Below, piece after piece: positions 43,205 through 50,523 of a DNA stretch of 59,897 nt (positions are counted from its first letter, which is position 1; every line of letters starts with the position of its first letter). The DNA is from Myxococcales bacterium (GTDB lineage Bacteria > Myxococcota_A > Polyangia > Polyangiales > Polyangiaceae). The stretch spans positions 1 to 59,897 of the forward strand of contig JACPVJ010000102.1 of NCBI GenBank assembly GCA_016191785.1, in the 5' to 3' direction. The translations under genes were made by a program, and so were the position numbers. A model generated the notes under the pieces. That model saw only the letters and a list, made by a program, of their open reading frames with translations. It was not told where the DNA came from and made no database searches.

Positions 43205-44886
43205 GCGTGCGCCGCATCGCAGCCGTGGCCTTGCCGCACCTGGTGACCGAGCTCGTGGCCGAGTCGCTGGCGGTGGCGCGCAGCGTGCGCGAGCCGGGGG
43301 TGCGGCCCGAGCTGCCGCCCTTCGCGGTGGTGCTGGTCGAGCGCGAGGGGCGCGCGGGCGACGCGGGCGATCCGGTGCCGTCCAGCTCGCTGCTCGACGC
43401 GGTCAGCCCGAGCGCGCAGCGCTTCGGCGTGCGAGCGGGTCAGAGCATCGCAGAAGCGTGCGTGCTCTCGTCGCGGCTGGCGGTCGTCCCGCTGTCGCGT
43501 GAAACACTGGGTGCAGCTCTCGGTCGCGTGGCCGAGGCCGCGCTCGCGTTCGGCGCTACCGTGTCCCTCGAGCCGCCGGACACGGTCTGGGTCGACGTGA
43601 CGGGGGCCGCACATCTCTTCGGGGGTGAGGCCGCGCTCGGCGCCGAGCTCGCCAGTCGCGTGCGTGCGTTGGGTCACGTGGTGCGCGTCGCCGTGGCCGA
43701 GGGGCCGCGGCTCGCTCAAGCGCTGGCGCGCTGGGGCAGCAGCGGCTCCACCCGGGACGAGCGCAGTGTGATCGCGGTCATGGGCCCACGCACCCGCGCG
43801 GCCATGGCCAGCTTGCCCATCTCTGCGCTGCCCACGGCCGACGAGCACGTGGCGTGGTTTGCTCGCCTCGGCGTGCTCACCCTGGGGCAGCTGGCCGAGC
43901 TGCCGCGGGCTTCGGCGGCGGCTCGGCTGGGCACAGAGGCCGATCGCGCGCTCGATCTGGCTCAGGGGCGTGACGACTCACCGCTGGTGGCGTATCGCCC
44001 TCCGAGCCTGCTGGTGGAGCACAGCGAGTGGGACGAGCCCGCCGAGGGGCTCTCGCCGCTGCTCTTCGTGCTGAGCGGGCTGGTCTCGCGGGTCTCGGCG
44101 CGGCTCGCCGGGCGCGGCGAGGCAGCCCAGAAGCTGGTCGTGGTGCTCGAGCACGATCGCACCATCGCGCGTCACCGGGGGGCACCCCTGGAAAAGTCAC
44201 TGGTCTTCGATCTGGCCTCGCCGCTCTGGCGCGCGGAAGAGATGAAGCGGGTGATCGTCTCGCGGCTCGAGCGCACGCGGCTCGAGGCGCCCAGCGTCGG
44301 GCTTCGGCTCGAGGTGCCGGCCATCATCCGCGCGCTCGGCCGCCAGCTCGACCTGTCGCGGGTCTCCGGCGGGGTCACCGGGCAAAAGGGGCTCGAGTCG
44401 CTGCCGGTGGTCCTGGCCGAGCTCGGCGCCGACATCGGTCGCGAGCGGGTCGGGGTGCTCGCGCTGGTCGACGCGCATCGCCCCGAGAAACAGCACGAGC
44501 TTCGGCCGGCGCTGCCCGAGCCGGGCTCCGCGCTCGCAGCTAAGAGGCGCTCGAAGAAGAGGGCCCGCCCCGAGCCCGAGATGGTGCGCAGCGTGCGCTC
44601 CCTCGAGGCCGCGCAGCAGGGCGCGCCCACGCGGCTCTTGCCCGCCCCGGTGCCGCTCGACGCCGCGCTTCGGGTCGGGGCCACGCTGCGGGTCGATCAT
44701 CGCCTGTACACCATCGAACGCATCGGCTTCGTCGAGCGGCTAGAGGCCGTCGAGTGGTGGACGGGCGCCCCCGTCGCGCGGGACTACCTGCGCCTCTGGC
44801 TCGGCAGCCAGGGCGGCGGGCTCGACGCCTGGGTCTACGTCGATCGGCAGAGCGGCAAGCGCTTCCTGCAAGCGGTGGGGGACTGA
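43201..44886 (+). CDS. imuB: ImuB, Y-family polymerase-like mutasome subunit
   Basis: This 561-aa protein is DinB/UmuC-like but without the usual N-terminal acidic residues; the region that should carry the DxDSFF motif reads IAAVALPHLVTELV. The second catalytic position reads VWVDVTGAAHLFGG. Little-finger and C-terminal regions follow, with the tail GLDAWVYVDRQSGKRFL typical of ImuB. It is therefore a scaffold, not a polymerase, linking the clamp to DnaE2. GTG at 43201 overlaps the imuA stop. Confidence 0.88.
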   Translation: MSVRRIAAVALPHLVTELVAESLAVARSVREPGVRPELPPFAVVLVEREGRAGDAGDPVPSSSLLDAVSPSAQRFGVRAGQSIAEACVLSSRLAVVPLSRETLGAALGRVAEAALAFGATVSLEPPDTVWVDVTGAAHLFGGEAALGAELASRVRALGHVVRVAVAEGPRLAQALARWGSSGSTRDERSVIAVMGPRTRAAMASLPISALPTADEHVAWFARLGVLTLGQLAELPRASAAARLGTEADRALDLAQGRDDSPLVAYRPPSLLVEHSEWDEPAEGLSPLLFVLSGLVSRVSARLAGRGEAAQKLVVVLEHDRTIARHRGAPLEKSLVFDLASPLWRAEEMKRVIVSRLERTRLEAPSVGLRLEVPAIIRALGRQLDLSRVSGGVTGQKGLESLPVVLAELGADIGRERVGVLALVDAHRPEKQHELRPALPEPGSALAAKRRSKKRARPEPEMVRSVRSLEAAQQGAPTRLLPAPVPLDAALRVGATLRVDHRLYTIERIGFVERLEAVEWWTGAPVARDYLRLWLGSQGGGLDAWVYVDRQSGKRFLQAVGD

Positions 44887-44900
44887 AAGACGTCTTGCTT

Positions 44901-44989
44901 GCGGTTCTCGTTCGTCACGCCTCGACTCCGTCTCGTTCGATCTCACGCGGGAGCAGGCGCTCGCGGGCCAAGAGCTCGTCCCACTCGGC
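44901..44989 (-). pseudogene. Relic of a second MNT nucleotidyltransferase gene end
   Basis: These 89 bp match 45979-46067 at a fixed offset of 1078 bp. The first 56 bp are identical and the next 33 have four mismatches. Read leftward, the segment still encodes the MNT C-terminus (AEWDELLARERLLPREIERD then GVEA and stop) and the GTGA overlap with a HEPN-type start. The rest of that copy is gone. It sits directly after imuB. Confidence 0.8.
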
Positions 44990-45021
44990 AGCGGAGCGTT
45001 GAGAGGACCAACTTCTTCGTC

Positions 45022-45570
45022 ATGATGGCCTGCACTGTGATCGCGGGTGCCTGCGACGGTCGAACCTCGAGCACACCGCTGGCCGCTCCCGAACAGCCTC
45101 TCCCGGCCCTGCCCGGCGAGAACGAAGCCGAGACCCCGGCGTCGGCGCCGGCTCGAGCGTCGGCCGAAACGCCAGATCAGCCGCGCGTTGGGGCGGCTCC
45201 TGGGATCGGAATGCGCCTGGCCTTCGACAACGAGCCTCGCGATGCGACGTGGGCCCAGCCCCTCGAAACCCTGGTCGCCTCGGTCGTCAAGACCACGGGG
45301 AAGGCGCGCCTCGTGTCTGCGGAGTGCAAGACGACCGTCTGCAAAGTCGTTGCGAGCCACCCTCCCGGTCGGGTCGCCGCGACCTGGGGCCAGACTCTCA
45401 GCCGGGAGCTCGGCCAGGCATTTCCGGACAAGCCGTACCGCGGCGCATTCATGTATGAGCAGACCCTCGACATGACCGTCTCGACGACCTACTTCACGCG
45501 CAACGGCTTCGGCGAGCACCACCCCGACGGCTCCCCACGGAAGAAGCGGCAACCCGCACCTTCGCCGTGA
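45022..45570 (+). CDS. Small exported protein of unknown function
   Basis: This 182-aa protein starts at the first of two ATG codons with GAGAGGA upstream. The N-terminus MMACTVIAGAC looks like a short lipobox-type signal. A Pro/Ala/Glu linker is followed by a compact domain with LETLVASVVKTTGKARLVSA and two nearby Cys (ECKTTVCKVV). I do not recognise the family. A longer frame exists upstream but would run through the duplicated MNT relic, so it is rejected. It converges with the HEPN gene 18 nt away. Confidence 0.55.
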   Translation: MMACTVIAGACDGRTSSTPLAAPEQPLPALPGENEAETPASAPARASAETPDQPRVGAAPGIGMRLAFDNEPRDATWAQPLETLVASVVKTTGKARLVSAECKTTVCKVVASHPPGRVAATWGQTLSRELGQAFPDKPYRGAFMYEQTLDMTVSTTYFTRNGFGEHHPDGSPRKKRQPAPSP

Positions 45571-45588
45571 GCCTCCCGGGTTTCGGCC

Positions 45589-45996
45589 CTATCCGGTTCG
45601 AGGGGCTGCCGCCACCGCGGCCTCCGCTCGCGTCAGGAGTGCCTCGACGACCTCGAGCTCGTCGCGGACGTCATCGAGGCGGGCGTCGAACGCATAGGCG
45701 TAGTCAGCCGCTTGCCGGTAGGCCTGGAGCCGGGTCAGCGCCAGACCGAATCGCGGCTCGAGACGTCCGGTTTGCACCCAATGCTCGCTCAGCATGCGGA
45801 GCACTCCGGCATGAGTCTTGGGCTCGATGCCGTCCAGGAGAAGGAGTGCGCGCGCCGCGTGAAACGCACCGTAGTAGGCGCGGCTCATGGCGTCGCGAAC
45901 GATGCCGATGTCGAGACAGGCCCTCGCGACGCGCAGTGCGTCCTTGCCCGCGCTGAGCTCCGCATGGGCGTTGGTCGCGCGGTTCTCGTTCGTCAC
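45589..45996 (-). CDS. HEPN-domain toxin (HEPN/MNT system)
   Basis: This 135-aa all-helical protein has SRAYYGAFHAARALLLL, containing the Arg-x6-His signature of HEPN ribonucleases. It starts at a GTG that overlaps the MNT gene stop (GTGA), the standard order for this toxin-antitoxin type, in which the MNT partner AMPylates the HEPN protein to silence it. The region around its start codon is what was duplicated at 44901-44989. Confidence 0.87.
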   Translation of the reverse strand: MTNENRATNAHAELSAGKDALRVARACLDIGIVRDAMSRAYYGAFHAARALLLLDGIEPKTHAGVLRMLSEHWVQTGRLEPRFGLALTRLQAYRQAADYAYAFDARLDDVRDELEVVEALLTRAEAAVAAAPRTG

Positions 45997-46325
45997 GCCT
46001 CGACTCCGTCTCGTTCGATCTCACGCGGGAGCAGTCGTTCGCGAGCCAGGAGCTCGTCCCACTCGGCGACGGACAGGACCACCGGCGACAACGGCTCGCC
46101 GGACCCCATGGCGATTTCGCCGGCGATGTCCAGCGCGCGCCGGCGCTCGGAGCGAGTGGGTTGCTCCAAGAGGACAAGGACGTCGATGTCGGAGTCCTCC
46201 GTCGCCTCGCCCCGCGCCGCCGAGCCGAACACGACCACCCGAATCACTTTCGCTCCGAGCGCGGCTCCGAGCCGGACTCGGTAGTCGGCGACGGTCTCGC
46301 GAACTCTGGGGGGAAGCGCGCTCAC
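45993..46325 (-). CDS. MNT-type nucleotidyltransferase antitoxin
   Basis: This protein of about 110 aa has the minimal nucleotidyltransferase core GSAARGEATEDSDIDVLVLL (GSx10DxD). It should transfer AMP to the HEPN toxin. I chose GTG at 46325, where TATGCT ends 6 nt upstream; an ATG six codons earlier (46343) is the alternative. It is translationally coupled to the HEPN gene. The 3' end is duplicated as a relic 1.1 kb downstream on this strand. Confidence 0.85.
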   Translation of the reverse strand: MSALPPRVRETVADYRVRLGAALGAKVIRVVVFGSAARGEATEDSDIDVLVLLEQPTRSERRRALDIAGEIAMGSGEPLSPVVLSVAEWDELLARERLLPREIERDGVEA

Positions 46326-46495
46326 GCGAAGAGCATACCGCATGGCTCGCCGGGCGGCGCTTCGGCCTTCAGCGGATCAGCTTCCAGAGGCAGGCGAGCA
46401 GGCGGTCGAGCGCCCGCGGTCGACCGGAGCCTCACCAATCCGGGTCGCTGCCGGTCGAGGTCCCCCTTCTCGCTGGTGCCGCGGCGTCGCCGCTC

Positions 46496-46547
46496 TTGAG
46501 TTCGTACCCGACGGTGTTACCATGGTCACCCGAGAGGTGTTACCATG
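46496..46547 (+). promoter_or_regulatory. Promoter and repeated operator of the second RHH/PIN pair
   Basis: TTGAGT at 46496-46501 and TACCAT at 46518-46523 (with TG one base upstream) are 16 bp apart. The 12-mer GGTGTTACCATG occurs twice, at 46513-46524 over the -10 and at 46536-46547 over the start codon, with 23-bp period. Between them is a GAGAGG ribosome site. This fits autorepression by the RHH antitoxin. The 150 bp before 46496 show no gene. Confidence 0.6.
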
Positions 46548-46769
46548 CCCGTGCGCAAGCGCAGCTACTCACTGGACGAGAAAGCAGCTGAATACGTGCA
46601 GCGAAGCTCGAAGAAGCTTGGGCAGAGTGCGTCGGCCGTGCTCAGCGATCTCGTGCTGGAGGCCGCCCGGCAGGACGCCCAGAGTCGTGCGTTGGAGGAG
46701 CTGGGCGCCGGCGTGGAGATCTCGGAGAGCGAGGTCAAGCGTTGGCTCAGGAAGCTGGGCGCCGGGTGA
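46545..46769 (+). CDS. RHH-type antitoxin of the second PIN pair
   Basis: This 74-aa protein is a short ribbon-helix-helix type: RKRSYSLDEKAAEYVQRSSK then SASAVLSDLVLEAARQ, with an acidic C-terminus (EISESEVKRWLRKLG) that probably binds the toxin. The ATG lies inside the second GGTGTTACCATG repeat. Its stop overlaps the GTG of the PIN gene. It does not closely resemble the antitoxin of the other PIN pair, which is longer and basic at the C-terminus. Confidence 0.8.
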   Translation: MPVRKRSYSLDEKAAEYVQRSSKKLGQSASAVLSDLVLEAARQDAQSRALEELGAGVEISESEVKRWLRKLGAG

Positions 46770-47182
46770 AAAAAGCTCCACGAGCTCCTCGCGTGCGCCC
46801 AACAGGTCGCGCCAGGCGCGGCGTGACCTTCGATACGGGTGTCCTGATCGCGCTCGAGCGTCGCAAGTCGGGCGCCCTTGCGCTGCTGAGTGCGTGCCGG
46901 AAGTCCCGAGCGACGATCACCCTCCCTGCGACCGTCGTCATGGAATGGTGGCGTGGGTCGCATCAGGCGCTGCTCGAGATCGGGATTCTCGAGGCGCTCA
47001 CGCCCGAGCTGGCCCGACGTGCGGGTGAGCTCCTGGCCAAGACGGGCAAGTCGAACGCCGTGGACGCGTCGGTCATCGCCTCCGCGGCACAGCGCGGCGA
47101 CCTCGTCGTGACCACCGATCCGGACGACTTGCTCGAGCTCGCAGCGACGGTGCGCGGTGTCGACGTGGCGAGCCTCGCCTGA
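46766..47182 (+). CDS. PIN-domain toxin (VapC-like)
   Basis: This 138-aa protein starts at a GTG overlapping the antitoxin stop (GTGA). After a basic N-terminal extension (PRAPRVRPTGRARR) comes the PIN core: VTFDTGVLIALERRK, VVMEWWRG, NAVDASVIASAAQRG and VVTTDPDDL, which supply the acidic metal ligands. It is a clear paralogue of the PIN protein at 31423-31800. The 157 bp after it show no gene. Confidence 0.86.
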   Translation: MKKAPRAPRVRPTGRARRGVTFDTGVLIALERRKSGALALLSACRKSRATITLPATVVMEWWRGSHQALLEIGILEALTPELARRAGELLAKTGKSNAVDASVIASAAQRGDLVVTTDPDDLLELAATVRGVDVASLA

Positions 47183-47339
47183 GGCAGTGTTACCGCCGCA
47201 GCCCCCGCCGCCGTCTCGGCCCCCGTCACCGCCACCACCCTCAGCCCTGTCGCGAGCTCGTGCATCCGCCGCGGCCCCTTCCCCAGACACGCCCAGGTGA
47301 TCGGTCACGCGGGGCTGTTCTCCGGCTCGGGCGCTGGCG

Positions 47340-48341
47340 TCACTGACAGAGGCTGTACTCTGGGAACTTCGTGAGTGGCTTGCAGGACAAGCCCGAGACG
47401 CACACCCCCGGCGTCGTGCCGCACACGATGTCCGCCGAGTTGCACAGCGACGAGGAGACGCAGGCCGTCTCGTCCAGCTTGGTGCCCAGCACCTTCGCGC
47501 AACACACCTGACCGCCGCTGCAATCCTCGGGGCCATCGCACTTGATGGAGGTTCCGGTGCAGGGCGTGCTCTCGGGCTGACAGGTCTTGGCCGAATCGAT
47601 GCAGCAGAGTGAGCCGTTGAGCGAGCACCCGCTGCCCCCACACGTCACGCTACCGCTCGTGCCGCCCCCGGTGCCGCCGGTCGCACCCGCGCCGCCGGTC
47701 GCGCCCGTGCCCCCGGTGCCGCCGGTCGCACCCGTGCCCCCGGTCGCGCCGGTGCCCCCGGTCCCCACCGCGCAGGAACCGCCGCTGCCGCCCGCGCCGG
47801 CGTCGCTGGCTGCGCCACAGCTCGCGACCACCAGCAGGCTCTTGGCGAGCCCGACGCACGGGTCGCCAAAGTTTCCGTTCGTTGCGTCGACGGTGCAGCT
47901 GGCCCGGCCAAGGCAGTAGCACCCGGTCACGCTCTTCGACGACGAGGCATCGCAGTCGCCGGTCTTCGGGGCGTCGCAGGTGCCCGGAGTGCCGTAGCTC
48001 GCGAGGGTGATACCAGTGACGACGGTCCCGCTCGGGCAGGTGAGGGTCAGCGATGTGTTCTCGGTGGCGCTCTGGCAGATGCTGCTCTGCGTGCCGCCAC
48101 TGCCCGCCGTAGCGCCGCCACTGCCCGCCGTAGCGCCGCCGCTGCCCGCCGTGCCGCCGCCGGAGCCGGCCATGCCGCCGGCGCCCCCGCTCGCGCCCGG
48201 TCGGACGCAGCGCTGGGTGGTCGCGTCGCAGGTCCAGCCCGCGGCGCAGGGGCAGTGCTTCCCGCTCAGGTCCACGTCGTCCACGCTGCAGCCCGTGAAC
48301 CCGCCGAGGGCGAGCAGGGCGAGGGCGCGGAAGGGGAGCAT
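47340..48341 (-). CDS. Gly-tethered lipoprotein with a SUEL-type galactose-binding lectin domain
   Basis: In this 333-aa protein, the lipobox TGC near residue 18 is followed by a Cys-rich segment (HCPCAAGWTCD) and a Gly/Ser/Ala/Thr tether built from 21-bp DNA repeats. Residues about 85-175 match a rhamnose/galactose-binding lectin: SLTLTCPSGTVVTGITLASY, GCYCLGRASCTVDATNGNFG, then DPCVGLAKSLLVVASC. The DPC motif and paired Cys are in place; the usual YGR is YGT. A second Gly/Thr tether and a Cys-rich C-terminus follow. It probably binds sugars at the cell surface. TAGACT ends 6 nt before the ATG. Confidence 0.78.
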   Translation of the reverse strand: MLPFRALALLALGGFTGCSVDDVDLSGKHCPCAAGWTCDATTQRCVRPGASGGAGGMAGSGGGTAGSGGATAGSGGATAGSGGTQSSICQSATENTSLTLTCPSGTVVTGITLASYGTPGTCDAPKTGDCDASSSKSVTGCYCLGRASCTVDATNGNFGDPCVGLAKSLLVVASCGAASDAGAGGSGGSCAVGTGGTGATGGTGATGGTGGTGATGGAGATGGTGGGTSGSVTCGGSGCSLNGSLCCIDSAKTCQPESTPCTGTSIKCDGPEDCSGGQVCCAKVLGTKLDETACVSSSLCNSADIVCGTTPGVCVSGLSCKPLTKFPEYSLCQ

Positions 48342-48358
48342 CCCGCCAGTCTAGCGGA

Positions 48359-49738
48359 TCAACGCGCCGCCAGCTCGGGCCGCAACGGGCCGTCGGCCAC
48401 TCCGCCACCCTTGAGCTTCATCCCGCCGTGGGGGGTGACGGTCGGAAGCTTGGCGAACTGCGAGTCGAGCAGGCCGCGCATCTCGCTCAGCTTCTCGGGC
48501 TCGCTCTTGGCCAGGTCCTTCTTCTCGCCCGGATCGCTCTTCAGGTTGAAGAGCTTCTCGGGGCCGGCCTTGTCACCGAAGCGGATCAGCTTCCAGTCAC
48601 CGCTCACCACCGCGCGGCGCGCGGGCTGCACGTTGTCGGCGCAGAGCTCGAGCACCACCGGCTTCGGCTGGGCCGACTTGCCGTCGATCTCGGGCACCAG
48701 GCTCTCGCCCGTGAAGCCGGCGAGGGCCTCTTGGCCCATCAGCTCCATGATGGTGGGCGCCAGGTCGACGTGGGTGTGGGGCGTCGCCACGCGGCGCGGC
48801 TCTGCTCCGGGCACGCGGACGATCAGCGGCACGCGCACCAGCTCTTCGTACAGCTCGTGGGCGTGTTGCATCATGCCGTGCTCACCGAAGGCCTCGCCGT
48901 GGTCGGCGCTGATGATCACCGCGGTCCTCTCCCACCAGGGCTGCTTCTCGGCCCAGGTCAGGAGCTTGCCGAGGTGCTGATCGGTGTAGTGGACCTCGTT
49001 GTCGTACAGATCGCGCTCGCTCGAGCCGAAGTCCGGCGACTCGGCGTGCCGGATCCACTGATGATGCGGATCGGTGTAGTGCGTCCACGCGAAGAATTGG
49101 CCCCTCACGTTGTCGGGGTTCGAGAGGTGCTTGACCATCAGCTCGTGGGTCTTGGGGCTGGTGATGTGGTCGTCGCTGCGCTCGTTGAAGGTGATGCCCG
49201 GCACCATGTCCCAGATGGCGAAGCCTTGGTTCAGGCCCTTGCCTCGATTGAAATACAGATGCGATTGCACGCCGAGCGTGCGGACTCCCTTGGCGGACAG
49301 CGCCTCGGGGAAGAACTCGTTCGAGTCCTGATAGCCCGCGAAGAAGTAGCCGCTTCGATACAAGGTCGAGGCGGGCCGCCCCGAGAGGATGGCCGGCACG
49401 CTCTGGGCGGTGAAGCTGCTCACCGAGCGGTGGTTCTCGAACACGACGTTCTGCTTGGCGAAGCGCGTCAAGTTCGGGGCAATGTCCCGGGGGTAACCAG
49501 CCCAGGGCATGTCGGCGCGCAAGGCGTCGACCGTCAGCAAGAGCACGTTCAGCGGCTCCCGCGGGCGGAGCGCTTTCTTGGCGACCGGGGCGGGCTTCTC
49601 GACGGGCGCCACGGGCGCCGCGGTCTCGGTCTTGGTGGGCTCGGCGGGCTTCGCGGGCTCGGCGCTGGGCGCGGGCTTCTCGGCGCAGCCGAACATCAGC
49701 AGGGGAAGGGTCAAGAGGAGAGAGCGGTCGAGCTCCAT
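48359..49738 (-). CDS. Sulfatase-fold lipoprotein
   Basis: This 459-aa protein has lipobox FGC near residue 18 and a Pro/Ala/Lys linker to about residue 60. The alkaline-phosphatase/sulfatase fold starts with NVLLLTVDALRAD and includes IISADHGEAFGEHG and WTHYTDPHH. At the nucleophile position it reads SFTAQSVPAILSGR, without the C/S-x-P-S-R needed for formylglycine, so a Thr or Ser nucleophile is likely. It may act as a phosphotransferase or phosphodiesterase rather than a sulfatase. TAGGAC ends 6 nt before the ATG. Confidence 0.8.
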   Translation of the reverse strand: MELDRSLLLTLPLLMFGCAEKPAPSAEPAKPAEPTKTETAAPVAPVEKPAPVAKKALRPREPLNVLLLTVDALRADMPWAGYPRDIAPNLTRFAKQNVVFENHRSVSSFTAQSVPAILSGRPASTLYRSGYFFAGYQDSNEFFPEALSAKGVRTLGVQSHLYFNRGKGLNQGFAIWDMVPGITFNERSDDHITSPKTHELMVKHLSNPDNVRGQFFAWTHYTDPHHQWIRHAESPDFGSSERDLYDNEVHYTDQHLGKLLTWAEKQPWWERTAVIISADHGEAFGEHGMMQHAHELYEELVRVPLIVRVPGAEPRRVATPHTHVDLAPTIMELMGQEALAGFTGESLVPEIDGKSAQPKPVVLELCADNVQPARRAVVSGDWKLIRFGDKAGPEKLFNLKSDPGEKKDLAKSEPEKLSEMRGLLDSQFAKLPTVTPHGGMKLKGGGVADGPLRPELAAR

Positions 49739-49810
49739 GGCTCGGTCCTAACGACCACGGCGGAAAGTGGGCAACTTCCCGACATGGCCCGGGCGGCGTA
49801 GGCTTCGGGC

Positions 49811-50455
49811 ATGAAGACGCTGCTGGTGGCGCTGGTCCTGGTGGTCGCGGCCTGCGGAGAGACCGAGTCGGACGGAGGTCCTGCGTCGGGCGGCACGTCG
49901 AGCGGCGGCGCGTCGAGCGGTGGCGCGTCGAGCGGCGGCGCGTCGAGCGGTGGCACGTCCGGCTCCGGCGGCACGTCCGGCTCCGGCGCCTCCGCGGGCT
50001 CCGGCGGCACGGCGGGCTCGGACGGAAGCGCGGGCTCTGGTGGGATCGACGCGGGCACCTGCCAGGAGGGCGGGGTGCTCGACGGCGGGGCGGAGGCGAT
50101 CATCGCCGCCTCGTGCGCGGTGGCCGTGATCAAGGTCGCACGCATCGACGAGGAGTGCTCGGGCGCGGGCGGCGCCCACGTGACCTTCGACGTGATCGCC
50201 GTGGGCAAGGGTCCGGCGCTCACGCGGGTCAGCTACGGCGGCCACGCGTACTACGCGCCCGCCGAGGGGCCGGACAAGGTCGGGGAGTACTTCGTGGCGG
50301 GGATCGATCCGTTCGGAAAGCTCGAGCCCCAGCCGGACAACCCCGGGTGGTGCATCACCGGTCTGCCCAGCGTCGACGGTCGGGTGCACGCGTTGGTCGA
50401 GGCCGCGAGCGAGAGCGCCGCCAAGGCCAAGATGGCGGCCATCCTCGCGAAGTGA
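49811..50455 (+). CDS. Gly/Ser-tethered lipoprotein of unknown function
   Basis: This 214-aa protein has lipobox VAAC near residue 15. About 60 residues of SSGGA repeats follow, encoded by 15-bp near-identical DNA units. The small head domain has few cysteines and reads like a beta protein (CAVAVIKVARIDEEC, HVTFDVIAVGKGPALTRVSY). The head resembles secreted inhibitors in general shape only. TAGGCT ends 6 nt before the ATG, and no SD is seen. Confidence 0.7.
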   Translation: MKTLLVALVLVVAACGETESDGGPASGGTSSGGASSGGASSGGASSGGTSGSGGTSGSGASAGSGGTAGSDGSAGSGGIDAGTCQEGGVLDGGAEAIIAASCAVAVIKVARIDEECSGAGGAHVTFDVIAVGKGPALTRVSYGGHAYYAPAEGPDKVGEYFVAGIDPFGKLEPQPDNPGWCITGLPSVDGRVHALVEAASESAAKAKMAAILAK

Positions 50456-50504
50456 TTCGCGTTGCGCGGGAGCCAGGTCCCGGGGTTTTCTTCGGCGAAA
50501 CATA

Positions 50505-50521
50505 CTGATAACTTGTTCAGT
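50505..50521 (+). promoter_or_regulatory. LexA-like SOS box of dnaE2
   Basis: CTGATAACTTGTTCAGT agrees with about 15 of 17 positions of the recalled Myxococcus LexA motif. It overlaps a TGATAACTT extended -10 element, and the ATG begins 2 nt after the box. LexA bound here would block polymerase directly. Confidence 0.68.
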
Positions 50522-50523
50522 CC

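Noticed and set aside
44899..45021. Upstream extension of the small exported protein starting at 44899
   Set aside because: The added residues are a translation, on the wrong strand, of the duplicated MNT relic. A start at 45022 with an SD is more plausible.
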